Shown in pieces: positions 55,807 through 64,000 of a DNA stretch of 64,000 nt. The notes beneath the pieces were generated by a model, which was not told where the DNA came from, did no database searches, and saw only the letters and a list, made by a program, of their open reading frames with translations. The translations under genes were made by a program, and so were the position numbers. The stretch covers positions 1,467,501 to 1,531,500 of the forward strand of contig NC_009437.1 in NCBI RefSeq assembly GCF_000016545.1, given 5' to 3'. Numbering within the stretch: the stretch's first letter is position 1; each line of letters begins with the position of its first letter. The stretch comes from Caldicellulosiruptor saccharolyticus DSM 8903. Its GTDB lineage: Bacteria; Bacillota; Thermoanaerobacteria; Caldicellulosiruptorales; Caldicellulosiruptoraceae.

Positions 55807-58140
55807 ATGAAATTTACAGAGGGTCTTTGGCGTGTAAAAGATGGAGTAAAATTGTATCATCCTGCCCATGTATATGGCTACGAAATTTCGAAAGATTCAG
55901 TCATAGTTTTTGCTCCAGCTCACTTCATTACAAACAGAGGGCAAACCCTGCAGGGTCCTGTTTTTACCATACGCTTTTCGTCACCTTTTGAGGATGTTAT
56001 AAGAGTACAAATTTGGCACTACAAGGGTCAAAAAAGCCAAAAGCCTTATTTTGAATTTTATAAAGAAAAAGAATATTGTCCTTGCATAGAAGATTTTTCA
56101 GATAATATTGTAATAACAAGTGGAAAGCTCAGAGCTGTTATTAATAAAAAAGGTGAATGGAAAGTAGAATATTACTATGAAGATAAATATCTCACAAAAA
56201 ATGGTTATAAATATCTTGGCTATGCAATCATGGCTGATAATAATACTTACATGAGAGAACAGCTTTCTTTGAGTGTTGGCGAATGTGTTTATGGGTTAGG
56301 TGAGAGGTTTACCCCTTTTGTTAAAAACGGACAAGTGATTGATATGTGGAACGAAGATGGTGGTACAATCTCTGAGCTTGCTTACAAAAACATTCCTTTT
56401 TACATCACAAACCGTGGTTATGGTGTTTTTGTGAATGACCCAGGACGTGTATCGTTTGAAGTTGCCTCTGAGAATGTGGAAAGAGTCCAGTTTTCTGTGG
56501 AAGGTGAATATTTAGAGTATTTCATAATTAGCGGTAGCAACATGAAAAATGTTTTAGAAAATTACTCAAAGCTGACAGGAAGACCGCAGCTTCCTCCTGC
56601 ATGGTCTTTTGGACTTTGGCTTACAACCTCATTTACTACAAACTATGATGAAAAAACAGTTACAAGCTTTATAGATGGAATGATTCAAAGAGATATTCCA
56701 CTTCATGTTTTTCATTTTGACTGTTTCTGGATGAAGGATATGCACTGGGTTGACTTTGAATGGGACAAAAGGGTTTTTCCAGAGCCTTCGCAGATGCTAA
56801 AGCGTCTAAAAGAAAAGGGAGTTAAAATTTGTGTTTGGATAAATCCTTACGTGTCTCAACTTTCAAAGCTTTTTGATGAGGGAAAAGAAAAAGGATATTT
56901 TTTGAAAAAACCAAATGGTGATGTATGGCAGACAAATGATTGGCAGCCCGGCATGGCAATTGTTGATTTTACAAACCCTGAGGCGCGTAGGTGGTATTCA
57001 GATAAGCTCAAAGAGCTGATTAAAATGGGAGTTGATTGTTTTAAGACAGATTTTGGTGAAAGAATTCCAACAGATGTTGTTTATTTTGATGGCTCAGATC
57101 CTCAAAAGATGCACAATTACTACACCTACCTTTACAACAAGACAGTATATGAAACGCTTCAAGAAACGTTTGGCAAGGGAAATGCAGTTGTGTTTGCAAG
57201 GTCAGCGACAGCAGGAACCCAGAAATTTCCTGTACACTGGGGCGGAGACTGTTTGGCTTCATATGAGTCTATGGCAGAGACGCTCAGGGGCGGACTTTCA
57301 CTTTCGCTTTGCGGGTTTGGTTTTTGGAGCCATGACATAGGGGGGTTTGAGAGCACAGCAACCCCAGACCTTTATAAAAGATGGGTGGCATTTGGGCTTT
57401 TGTCTTCTCACAGCAGACTTCATGGGAATTCTGCATATAAAGTTCCATGGCTTTATGACGAGGAAGCAGTAGATGTTTTGAGGTTTTTCACAAAGCTAAA
57501 ATGTAGACTTATGCCTTATATCTTTGCAAAGGCTGTAGAGGCAGCAGAAAAAGGAATTCCAGTTTTGCGACCTATGGTGTTGGAGTTTCCAGATGATCCT
57601 GCATGCGATTATCTTGATAGACAGTATATGCTTGGAGACAGCCTCTTAGTTGCTCCAATCTTTTCACCAGATGGCGAGGTTCAGTACTATGTTCCAGAAG
57701 GTGTGTGGACAAACATATTGACAGGCGAAAAGATTGTTGGTGGCAGATGGAGAAAGGAAAAACATGACTATTTTAGCCTGCCACTTTTGGCAAGGCCAAA
57801 TTCTATAATTCCAATGGGAAGTTGTGACACAAGACCTGACTATGACTATACTGCTAATGTAACATTGAATGTATATGAGTTAGAGGATGGAAAGTCTGCT
57901 TTTGTCTCTGTAAAGAATATAAGTGGCGAGACAGAACTTGAGTTAGAAGTAAAAAGAGACAAGGATAAAATTTCGATAAATGTATTAAAAGATACTCAAA
58001 AGCCTTGGAAGCTTCTTTTCCATGGACTTAACTTAAAGTCTCAATTTAATGCTATGGTAAATCAAAAAGAAAATGGGAGTGAGGTAGTTTTAGAATCAGC
58101 GAGTAAAGAAGCCTTGTTGAGTATTGAAAACCAGAGTTAA
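55807..58140 (+). CDS. Alpha-xylosidase, GH31
   Basis: This 777-residue GH31 enzyme closely follows the YicI pattern: N-terminal EGLWRVKDGVKLYHPAHVYGYE, nucleophile Asp415 in FKTDFGERIPTD, and acid/base Asp481 in HWGGDCLASYESMAETLRGG. YicI-type enzymes release alpha-1,6-linked xylose from isoprimeverose and xyloglucan oligosaccharides. It has no signal peptide, so it works on imported sugars. GGGGGAAG is the SD. It precedes a YesM/YesN pair and an oligosaccharide transporter. Alpha-glucosidase activity is a less likely alternative. Confidence 0.92.
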   Translation: MKFTEGLWRVKDGVKLYHPAHVYGYEISKDSVIVFAPAHFITNRGQTLQGPVFTIRFSSPFEDVIRVQIWHYKGQKSQKPYFEFYKEKEYCPCIEDFSDNIVITSGKLRAVINKKGEWKVEYYYEDKYLTKNGYKYLGYAIMADNNTYMREQLSLSVGECVYGLGERFTPFVKNGQVIDMWNEDGGTISELAYKNIPFYITNRGYGVFVNDPGRVSFEVASENVERVQFSVEGEYLEYFIISGSNMKNVLENYSKLTGRPQLPPAWSFGLWLTTSFTTNYDEKTVTSFIDGMIQRDIPLHVFHFDCFWMKDMHWVDFEWDKRVFPEPSQMLKRLKEKGVKICVWINPYVSQLSKLFDEGKEKGYFLKKPNGDVWQTNDWQPGMAIVDFTNPEARRWYSDKLKELIKMGVDCFKTDFGERIPTDVVYFDGSDPQKMHNYYTYLYNKTVYETLQETFGKGNAVVFARSATAGTQKFPVHWGGDCLASYESMAETLRGGLSLSLCGFGFWSHDIGGFESTATPDLYKRWVAFGLLSSHSRLHGNSAYKVPWLYDEEAVDVLRFFTKLKCRLMPYIFAKAVEAAEKGIPVLRPMVLEFPDDPACDYLDRQYMLGDSLLVAPIFSPDGEVQYYVPEGVWTNILTGEKIVGGRWRKEKHDYFSLPLLARPNSIIPMGSCDTRPDYDYTANVTLNVYELEDGKSAFVSVKNISGETELELEVKRDKDKISINVLKDTQKPWKLLFHGLNLKSQFNAMVNQKENGSEVVLESASKEALLSIENQS

Positions 58141-58175
58141 AATTGGAATTAAAGAAATCAAATGGGTGAGAAAAG

Positions 58176-59927
58176 ATGAAACTCTTTTTTGCAAATTTGA
58201 AAATAAAGAAAAAATTCATATTAGCCTTTGTAATTTCTGCTTTAATTCCCCAAACTATTTTGGGGATTATTCTTTTTTTAAACCTGAGAACAATTGCTTT
58301 AGAAAATGCTATCAAAGACACGAGAAAAAATGTTGAGGATGTAAAAATCAAGCTTACAGATATCGTACAAAATGCTGTTGATATTTCTAATAAATTATAT
58401 CTTGATAAAAAACTTCTGAATATACTTTCAACAGAGTACAAAGATATATCCAAAATGTGCGATGATTATACTTCATATACAGAGCTTTCCAATCTCATGT
58501 CTATTTACAGCAAAAATATTCATGCAATAAAAATCTATGCCTTTAATTCTACATTGCTTGATACAGGCGAAATTGTAAAGGTTGACGATTATACAAAAAA
58601 TCAAGAATGGTTTAAAAGAGCTATAAAAGGTGATGGCAAGATTTTATGGGAGCTTGTATATGACAATAATCCATTTCGACCACAGTATTATTTTAGCTTG
58701 ATAAGGCTTATAAAAAACTCTTATGGTGAAAGAATAGGTGTAATGGTAATTTACATAAAAAAAGAAAAGCTTGAGGAAGTATTGTCACTGCACATAAACA
58801 CATTAGTTGTTAGCGACAGAGGGATAATTGTTGCTGCAAGAGATAAAAATCTTGTTGGTAAGAAACTAAATTTTAATTTCTCCTCTCAAGATGGCAAACT
58901 TATTGAAAATGTCAATATTAATGGTCAAATGACAATGGCAATTTTAGGTACAATCAGTGCAAGTGAAAGTGGAAGCAGTTTTCTCAAAGTCATTTCTTTT
59001 TTCTCGAAGAAAGAGATATTTAAAAGGGTCAACAAAATAACTTTTATAACGTTTGTGCTTATACTTGTTAATTCTTTAGTATCACTTCTTCTTATGCTCT
59101 TATTCTCTAAACTGATAACTGACAGAATTGCAATCTTGAACAAAAAAGTGAATGAAATTTCGCATGGCAATTTGGATGCACAGATAAATATTTTAGGCAA
59201 TGATGAGATTGGCCAACTCACAGAGAATATAAAAACAATGGCTAAAAATATCAAAAACCTGATTGACCAGGTATATCTGGCAGAGGTACAAAAACAACAA
59301 ATAATTGCTAAACAAAGAGAAATCCAATTTGAGATGCTTTGTAGTCAAATAAATCCTCATTTTTTATTCAATACTCTTGAGGCTATCAGGATGAAGGCTT
59401 TTTGCACCGGTCAGTATGAAATAGCTCAAGTTGTTTATTTGCTGAGTAATTTGCTCAGGAAAAGTATAGAGATGACAATAGATTTGATAACTTTGGAAAA
59501 AGAAGTTGAGATTGTTAAAGAATTTTTAGAAATTCAAAAGTTCCGATTTGGAGATAAAATATATTACAAAATTGAAGTTCAAGATGACCTTCTTTCATCA
59601 AAAGTACTTCCATTTATTATCCAGCCACTTGTGGAAAATTCAATTAGACATGGTATTGAACCAATAATAGGAAAAGGAACCATTGAAATTAAGGTATTTA
59701 AAAAAGATGGAACAATAAAGATAATTGTTACAGACAATGGTGCTGGAATGCCTAAGGAAAAGCTTGAGGAGGTCTTACAGTCGTTAGATAGCAAAGATAA
59801 GAGCCATGTGGGACTGAAAAATGTTTTTCACAGACTAAAACTATTTTATGGGGAAGAGGCAAAAATTTTTATAAATAGTGAACTTGGCAAAGGCACGAGC
59901 GTGGAAATTCAAATTCCAAAGAGGTGA
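58176..59927 (+). CDS. YesM-type sensor histidine kinase
   Basis: This 583-residue membrane kinase has two transmembrane helices (about residues 13-34 and 288-312) flanking a large extracytoplasmic sensor. A HAMP domain follows (ILNKKVNEISHGNLDAQINILGNDEIGQL), then a His_kinase domain with His395 in INPHFLFNTLEAI, and an HATPase (PLVENSIRHGIEP and VTDNGAGMP). It belongs to the LytS/YesM class that controls carbohydrate transporters in Firmicutes. Its stop lies eight bases before the response regulator's TTG start. Confidence 0.93.
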   Translation: MKLFFANLKIKKKFILAFVISALIPQTILGIILFLNLRTIALENAIKDTRKNVEDVKIKLTDIVQNAVDISNKLYLDKKLLNILSTEYKDISKMCDDYTSYTELSNLMSIYSKNIHAIKIYAFNSTLLDTGEIVKVDDYTKNQEWFKRAIKGDGKILWELVYDNNPFRPQYYFSLIRLIKNSYGERIGVMVIYIKKEKLEEVLSLHINTLVVSDRGIIVAARDKNLVGKKLNFNFSSQDGKLIENVNINGQMTMAILGTISASESGSSFLKVISFFSKKEIFKRVNKITFITFVLILVNSLVSLLLMLLFSKLITDRIAILNKKVNEISHGNLDAQINILGNDEIGQLTENIKTMAKNIKNLIDQVYLAEVQKQQIIAKQREIQFEMLCSQINPHFLFNTLEAIRMKAFCTGQYEIAQVVYLLSNLLRKSIEMTIDLITLEKEVEIVKEFLEIQKFRFGDKIYYKIEVQDDLLSSKVLPFIIQPLVENSIRHGIEPIIGKGTIEIKVFKKDGTIKIIVTDNGAGMPKEKLEEVLQSLDSKDKSHVGLKNVFHRLKLFYGEEAKIFINSELGKGTSVEIQIPKR

Positions 59928-59934
59928 AGAGGTT

Positions 59935-61488
59935 TTGCTAAAAGCAATTTTGATTGACGATGAGCCTATAATATTAGAGGGTCTTCAAAAAATTATTGAT
60001 TGGAAAGCATTGGGATTTGAAATTATTGCTACTGCTCAAGATGGAATAGAAGGATTAGAAAAGATAAAGAAATTTAAACCTGAAGTTGCTTTGGTTGATA
60101 TCAGAATACCTGGCATAGATGGGCTTCTGCTTATAAAAAAGTTAAAAGAGGAAGGTGTGAATACCAAAGTTATAATCCTTTCAGGGTATTCTGAGTTTGA
60201 GTATGCAAAGGAAGCAATTGAGCTTGGTGTTGAAAGTTATTTGCTAAAGCCTGTTGACCCACATATGCTTGAGCAGAAGTTAGAGAAAGTGAAACAAAAG
60301 ATCAGTCAAGAAATTGAACTGCAAAAGGTGGTGCGGACCACTCAAGAAATCGGTTTGGAAAAAGTAATAGAAAAACTTTTGCTGGGGGTATTTGATGAGC
60401 ATGAAATAAATTATATCAGTAGTTTTTATGGGCTCTTGCTTCCATGGAGTAAATATCAGGTTGCTATAGTAACGTTTTGTAGCAAGAATAATCAAAAGGT
60501 TATAGAAGAAAAGATATTTCAATTAAAAAGAGAGGTAGATTTGTTTTTAAAAAGAAATTGTTGTGGATATTCAACAATAATTAATCATAATATATGTATT
60601 CTCTTCAAAGATTTTTGGTATCCCTTCAATAGCAAAAGTATTAACATATTAAAGGAAAACCTAATAAAAATAGTTGGCAACCAAGTGGTAATTTCAATTG
60701 GTAGTGAAGTAGATGATTACACTCTTATCAAAGAGTCGTTTAAGGAAGCAATAGAATTGCTTGAAAAGCGATTTCTATTAGGATATAAAGGAATTGTTTA
60801 CATAGGAGAGTATGTGGAAAATATTGAAGGTAGAAAAGTCAACTTTAATAATAAAGAGTGTACTGAAAAATTAGCAATGGCTATTGCACTAAATGGGTTT
60901 GAGAGCATTAATCGGATAGTTGAAGAAAAGAGTGAACAACTTTTATACAGTAGAATGTCTGAAGAGGATATAAAGATAAATTTCTCAAACTTTTATATTG
61001 AGACTTTATATAAATTGTCGCAAAATGAGTTTTATAAACCTCTTGTTGAAAAATATCTTAGCCAAGAGATTTTAAAGAGTTTTTACATTCAACCTACTTT
61101 GACAGAATTAAAAGGTTTGATAAAATTCTACTTTGTATCTCTTGCAGATGAGATTAATAAATTAAGTCCTGATAGCCTAAAACAAAAGATTGCTGACTTT
61201 ATAGAGAGAAACTATTTTGCAGATATAAAATTAGATACAATTGCCAATGCTTTTGGATACAATAGCTCTTATTTTAGTAAGCTCTTTAAAAAGATATTTG
61301 GAGAGAACTTCACAGTGTATTTAGATAGAATACGGGTAGAAAAGGCTAAAGTCTTTTTAAAAGAAGGATGTAAGGTATCTGAGACATGCAAAAAAGTTGG
61401 TTTTGAAGATGTTGATTATTTTTGTGCAAAATTCAAAAAATATGTAGGGCTTTCACCAAAGGAGTATAAAGAGAAATTAAAAAATTGA
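59935..61488 (+). CDS. YesN-type response regulator with AraC output
   Basis: This 517-residue regulator has a receiver domain (acidic DDEP at residues 8-11, phosphoacceptor Asp55 in LVDIRIPGIDG, Lys in LLKPVDP), a long central region, and C-terminal AraC helices (LDTIANAFGYNSSYFSKLFKKIFGENFTVYL and KVSETCKKVGFEDVDYFCAKFKKYVGLSPKEY). I chose TTG 59935, because the GAGGTGA SD is 7 bases upstream and the receiver begins with LKAILIDDEP; a start at 59878 would lie inside the kinase gene. It probably activates the transporter genes downstream. Confidence 0.92.
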   Translation: MLKAILIDDEPIILEGLQKIIDWKALGFEIIATAQDGIEGLEKIKKFKPEVALVDIRIPGIDGLLLIKKLKEEGVNTKVIILSGYSEFEYAKEAIELGVESYLLKPVDPHMLEQKLEKVKQKISQEIELQKVVRTTQEIGLEKVIEKLLLGVFDEHEINYISSFYGLLLPWSKYQVAIVTFCSKNNQKVIEEKIFQLKREVDLFLKRNCCGYSTIINHNICILFKDFWYPFNSKSINILKENLIKIVGNQVVISIGSEVDDYTLIKESFKEAIELLEKRFLLGYKGIVYIGEYVENIEGRKVNFNNKECTEKLAMAIALNGFESINRIVEEKSEQLLYSRMSEEDIKINFSNFYIETLYKLSQNEFYKPLVEKYLSQEILKSFYIQPTLTELKGLIKFYFVSLADEINKLSPDSLKQKIADFIERNYFADIKLDTIANAFGYNSSYFSKLFKKIFGENFTVYLDRIRVEKAKVFLKEGCKVSETCKKVGFEDVDYFCAKFKKYVGLSPKEYKEKLKN

Positions 61489-61500
61489 TAAATATATCAG

Positions 61501-61535
61501 AAAAGAAGCTACAAAAAATAGCTTCTTTTTTTGTT
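61501..61535 (+). terminator. Rho-independent terminator after the response regulator
   Basis: AAAAGAAGCTA (61501-61511) pairs with TAGCTTCTTTT (61519-61529), then T to 61533. Confidence 0.85.
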
Positions 61536-61665
61536 TTTTAAATGTCTAAACTGTAGGGTATAAGATGTCAAAAAAATAGGGTATTGTAATTTTATTTTTC
61601 TTTTTAATATTGTTTATGTCTGAACAATAGGCAACAAGGTGAAATATATTTTTGGAGGCTTTAAA

Positions 61666-62580
61666 ATGAATAGAGCAAAACTTTCCAAAAAACTGTGGCG
61701 GCAAAGATATCTAATTTTAATGATTTTTCCTTTTATCATATGGCTTATTATTTTTAGGTATGTTCCACTATGGGGCTGGATAATGGCCTTTCAAGATTAT
61801 AAGCCTGGTAAACCTATTTGGAATCAAGAATGGGTTGGATTTAAGTGGTTTGTTGAGATGTTTCAGGACCCTGACTTTTACAAAGCTATGAGAAATACAT
61901 TAATAATGAGTTTTATGGGTTTGATCTTTGGCTTTCCACTACCGATAATCTTAGCTTTGCTTTTAAATGAAATAAAAAATATAGCATTTAAAAGAACAGT
62001 CCAGACAATTTCATATCTTCCGCACTTTGTTTCATGGGTTGTTGTGGCAAGTTTAGTAAGCGAAATTCTATCACCAAGCGGTGTGATAAATCAAATTTTA
62101 CAAAAGCTTCATCTCACAAATTACCCAATTATGTTTATGGCAGAGCCACGTTACTTCTGGTGGATAGTTACATTTTCTGATATTTGGAAAGAACTCGGAT
62201 GGAACACAATTATATTCTTGGCAGCGATTACATCAATAAATCCTGAACTGTATGAAGCTGCAACAGTTGATGGAGCGGGAAGATTCAGAAAGATGATAAG
62301 CATAACCCTTCCAGGAATAATGCCCACAGTTATAGTTCTTTTAATTTTAAGTATTGGAAACATAATAAACATAGGTTTTGAAAAACAGTTTCTTTTGAGA
62401 ACAGCGGCAACAAGAGATGTTGCTGATGTAATCGACCTTTACATACTTACATATGGTATTGGAACAGCCAGATACTCTTTTGGAACAGCTGCAGGTGTTT
62501 TCAAATCAGTTGTAAGTTTGGTACTACTTGTTTTTGCTAACTGGTTTTCTAAAAAGACAACTGGCTATCGCATGATGTAA
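61666..62580 (+). CDS. Sugar ABC transporter permease, LplB type
   Basis: This 304-residue permease has six predicted transmembrane helices and the EAA loop INPELYEAATVDGAGRFRKMISITLPGIMP, which contacts the ATPase. It is of the LplB/YtcP group that imports oligosaccharides. ATG 61666 follows TTTGGAGG; the codons before it are ignored. Its partner permease starts 30 bases later. No ATPase gene is seen, which is usual for these loci because a shared MsmK-type ATPase serves them. Confidence 0.92.
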   Translation: MNRAKLSKKLWRQRYLILMIFPFIIWLIIFRYVPLWGWIMAFQDYKPGKPIWNQEWVGFKWFVEMFQDPDFYKAMRNTLIMSFMGLIFGFPLPIILALLLNEIKNIAFKRTVQTISYLPHFVSWVVVASLVSEILSPSGVINQILQKLHLTNYPIMFMAEPRYFWWIVTFSDIWKELGWNTIIFLAAITSINPELYEAATVDGAGRFRKMISITLPGIMPTVIVLLILSIGNIINIGFEKQFLLRTAATRDVADVIDLYILTYGIGTARYSFGTAAGVFKSVVSLVLLVFANWFSKKTTGYRMM

Positions 62581-62610
62581 AAAAAACTTGACTCAAGGGG
62601 GCATTTTAAA

Positions 62611-63501
62611 GTGAAAAAGAAAACAACAGGAGATTTGGTTTTTGAAGTATTTAATTACCTACTAATGATAATTTTGGCAGTGGTCACTCTCTATCCTTTT
62701 TTACACGTTTTAGCTGTATCACTTAATGACCCTTATGATACAGTAAAGGGTGGAATTACTATATTTCCACGAAAGTTTACGTTGATAAATTATATAGAAA
62801 CATTAAACTATCCCCAAATTCCGTGGGCAGTATTGATAACTGTGCTGAGAACAGTTATTGGAACTTTTGTTGGTGTTTTGTCAACTGCTATGGTTGCTTA
62901 TGTTATAAACAGGAAGGATTTTATTGCACGAAAACCAGTTGCAATAATGTTTATTATTACTATGTATGTTGGTGGAGGCTTGATTCCTGATTACATGCTA
63001 ATAAGAGGACTTGGACTTATGAATAACTTTTTGGTGTATATACTTCCCGGTCTTATAAGTCCTTTTAACGTTATTGTTATAAAATCATATATGGAAGGGA
63101 TTCCACCAGATTTGGAAGAATCGGCAATGATAGATGGTGCAAATGATTTTTTGATATTTTGGAAAATAATTTTGCCGCTTTGCGCTCCTGTTATTGCAAC
63201 AATTAGTTTGTTTATTGCAGTTGGACATTGGAACTCTTGGTTTGATACATATCTGTATTGCTCAAGTGAACCAAAGCTTACCACCTTACAATATGAACTT
63301 CAGAAGATTTTGTCTAATGCAACCGCATCTTCTCAAGTGGATTATTATAGTAATCTTGATCCTAACAGGACCATGAAAGTTACACCACATTCATTGAGAA
63401 TGGCAATGACAATAATTGTAACGCTTCCTATTTTGCTTGTCTATCCATTTATTCAGAGATATTTTATACATGGTATGACAATTGGTGCTGTAAAAAGCTA
63501 A
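62611..63501 (+). CDS. Sugar ABC transporter permease, LplC type
   Basis: This 296-residue second permease has six helices and an EAA loop (GIPPDLEESAMIDGANDFLIFWKIILPLCAPVI). The ending IQRYFIHGMTIGAVKS is typical of the LplC/YtcP group. The start GTG 62611 follows AAGGGGGC. It pairs with the upstream permease to form the membrane channel. Confidence 0.93.
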   Translation: MKKKTTGDLVFEVFNYLLMIILAVVTLYPFLHVLAVSLNDPYDTVKGGITIFPRKFTLINYIETLNYPQIPWAVLITVLRTVIGTFVGVLSTAMVAYVINRKDFIARKPVAIMFIITMYVGGGLIPDYMLIRGLGLMNNFLVYILPGLISPFNVIVIKSYMEGIPPDLEESAMIDGANDFLIFWKIILPLCAPVIATISLFIAVGHWNSWFDTYLYCSSEPKLTTLQYELQKILSNATASSQVDYYSNLDPNRTMKVTPHSLRMAMTIIVTLPILLVYPFIQRYFIHGMTIGAVKS

Positions 63502-63530
63502 ATATTAAAATAAGTTGTTAAAACTTTTGA

Positions 63531-63557
63531 TTTTAAGCTGGGTATACCAGCTTAAAA
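63531..63557 (+). promoter_or_regulatory. Hairpin between permease and solute-binding protein genes
   Basis: TTTTAAGCTGG (63531-63541) pairs perfectly with CCAGCTTAAAA (63547-63557) around a GTATA loop. It lacks a T-run, so it is more likely an mRNA stability or processing element than a terminator. Confidence 0.6.
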
Positions 63558-63595
63558 ATAAACTAAAAACATAAAAGAGGAGGTTTTGAAGAACT

Positions 63596-64000
63596 ATGAG
63601 ATTTTCAAGAAGGCTTTTTGCAGTTATTTCAGTGGTTGTTATATTTAGTTTTATCTTAAGTATCTGTTTAGTTGGCAGTGCTGGGAGTTCAAAACTTGTA
63701 AAGCCTCTCAAGCCAACACCCGAAGCAAAAAAACCAATTACACTCACTATGTACAGTGCTGAAACAAACCCAAATGATGATGGATTTAAGTCACCAGTTG
63801 CACAGAAGATAAAAGAACTTACAGGTGTTACATTAAAGATTGAGTATGCAATAGCTCAGGGTGCTGGTCAACAGAAACTTCAACTCATGGCTGCAAGTGG
63901 TGATTATCCAGACCTGGTATATGCAAAAGGAGACTTGCAACTTCTTAAGAATGCCGGTGGTATTGTACAGTTAGACAGTTTAATTGAAAAGTACGGTCCT
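63596..64000 (+). CDS. Extracellular solute-binding protein, N-terminal part (partial)
   Basis: The first 135 codons run to the window end. The N-terminus is a Sec signal peptide (basic RFSRRLF, then a hydrophobic core to SLVGSAG-like cleavage near residue 36). The mature part (KPITLTMYSAETNPNDDGF, LQLMAASGDYPDLVY) fits the family 1 LplA-type oligosaccharide-binding proteins. No lipobox Cys at a normal position is obvious; the Cys in SICLVGS might serve as one if cleaved there. GAGGAGG precedes the ATG. It delivers sugar to the two permeases. Confidence 0.88.
   Translation, partial: MRFSRRLFAVISVVVIFSFILSICLVGSAGSSKLVKPLKPTPEAKKPITLTMYSAETNPNDDGFKSPVAQKIKELTGVTLKIEYAIAQGAGQQKLQLMAASGDYPDLVYAKGDLQLLKNAGGIVQLDSLIEKYGP

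Noticed and set aside
1-64000. CRISPR arrays, tRNA and rRNA genes
   Set aside because: I looked for regularly spaced repeats in intergenic regions and cloverleaf patterns and found none; short tRNAs could still be missed by eye.

Overview
The window is AT-rich (roughly one third G+C) and organised as a low-GC Gram-positive chromosome: purine-rich Shine-Dalgarno (SD) sites, many TTG and GTG starts, rho-independent terminators and strong gene co-orientation. Gene content (speD, a frameshifted prfB, secA next to long-form hpf, leuCDB, split transketolase, GH29, GH31, an LplABC-type sugar ABC transporter with a YesM/YesN pair) points to an anaerobic, thermophilic, plant-polysaccharide-degrading Firmicute such as Caldicellulosiruptor. 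The genus is an inference from gene style, not from a search.

Layout. 1-2449: the end of serA, a DUF1015 gene and a Cof-type HAD phosphatase. 2547-12120 is accessory in character: a DDE transposase with a translationally coupled leader ORF, speD, an orphan gene, and divergent from it a 1831-residue secreted modular protein ending in an HH-motif nuclease-like domain, with an overlapping small gene that looks like its immunity partner. 12295-16332: sugar kinase, ACT-domain regulator, UPF0210, dapF, secG. 16424-17556: a decayed IS607-family element (serine recombinase, truncated tnpB) followed by a densely base-paired, pseudoknotted, GC-rich stretch that is probably an element-encoded guide RNA (omega/re-RNA or HEARO class). 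17577-23053: HD-domain protein, rnr, dnaX, DUF362. 23143-23233: a cluster of five DnaA-box-like sites ahead of hpf, then secA, prfB and cheW.

28266-31853 is a three-gene signalling cluster (REC-histidine kinase, REC-HDOD, and REC with an unrecognised C-terminal region). 31943-34793 is leuCDB. Then come an iron-sulfur aldo/keto reductase, the rpsF-ssb-rpsR operon, and a LacI-regulated L-fucose locus (fucose isomerase and intracellular alpha-L-fucosidase) with two mirror-image operators flanking its promoter. 42334-49875: glycerate kinase, rplM-rpsI, amt-glnB with a leader hairpin, a glycosyltransferase, radA, a QueG-like ferredoxin protein and DUF1540. 49988-54573: a CsaB-TagA fusion, a YitT membrane protein and split transketolase. 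54712-64000 is a second carbohydrate locus: AraC regulator, alpha-xylosidase-type GH31, YesM/YesN two-component pair, two ABC permeases and the start of the solute-binding protein.

The items most worth following up are the toxin-immunity pair, the structured RNA in the IS607 remnant, the DnaA-box cluster, and the transposase whose SD appears to be sequestered by an RNA hairpin.
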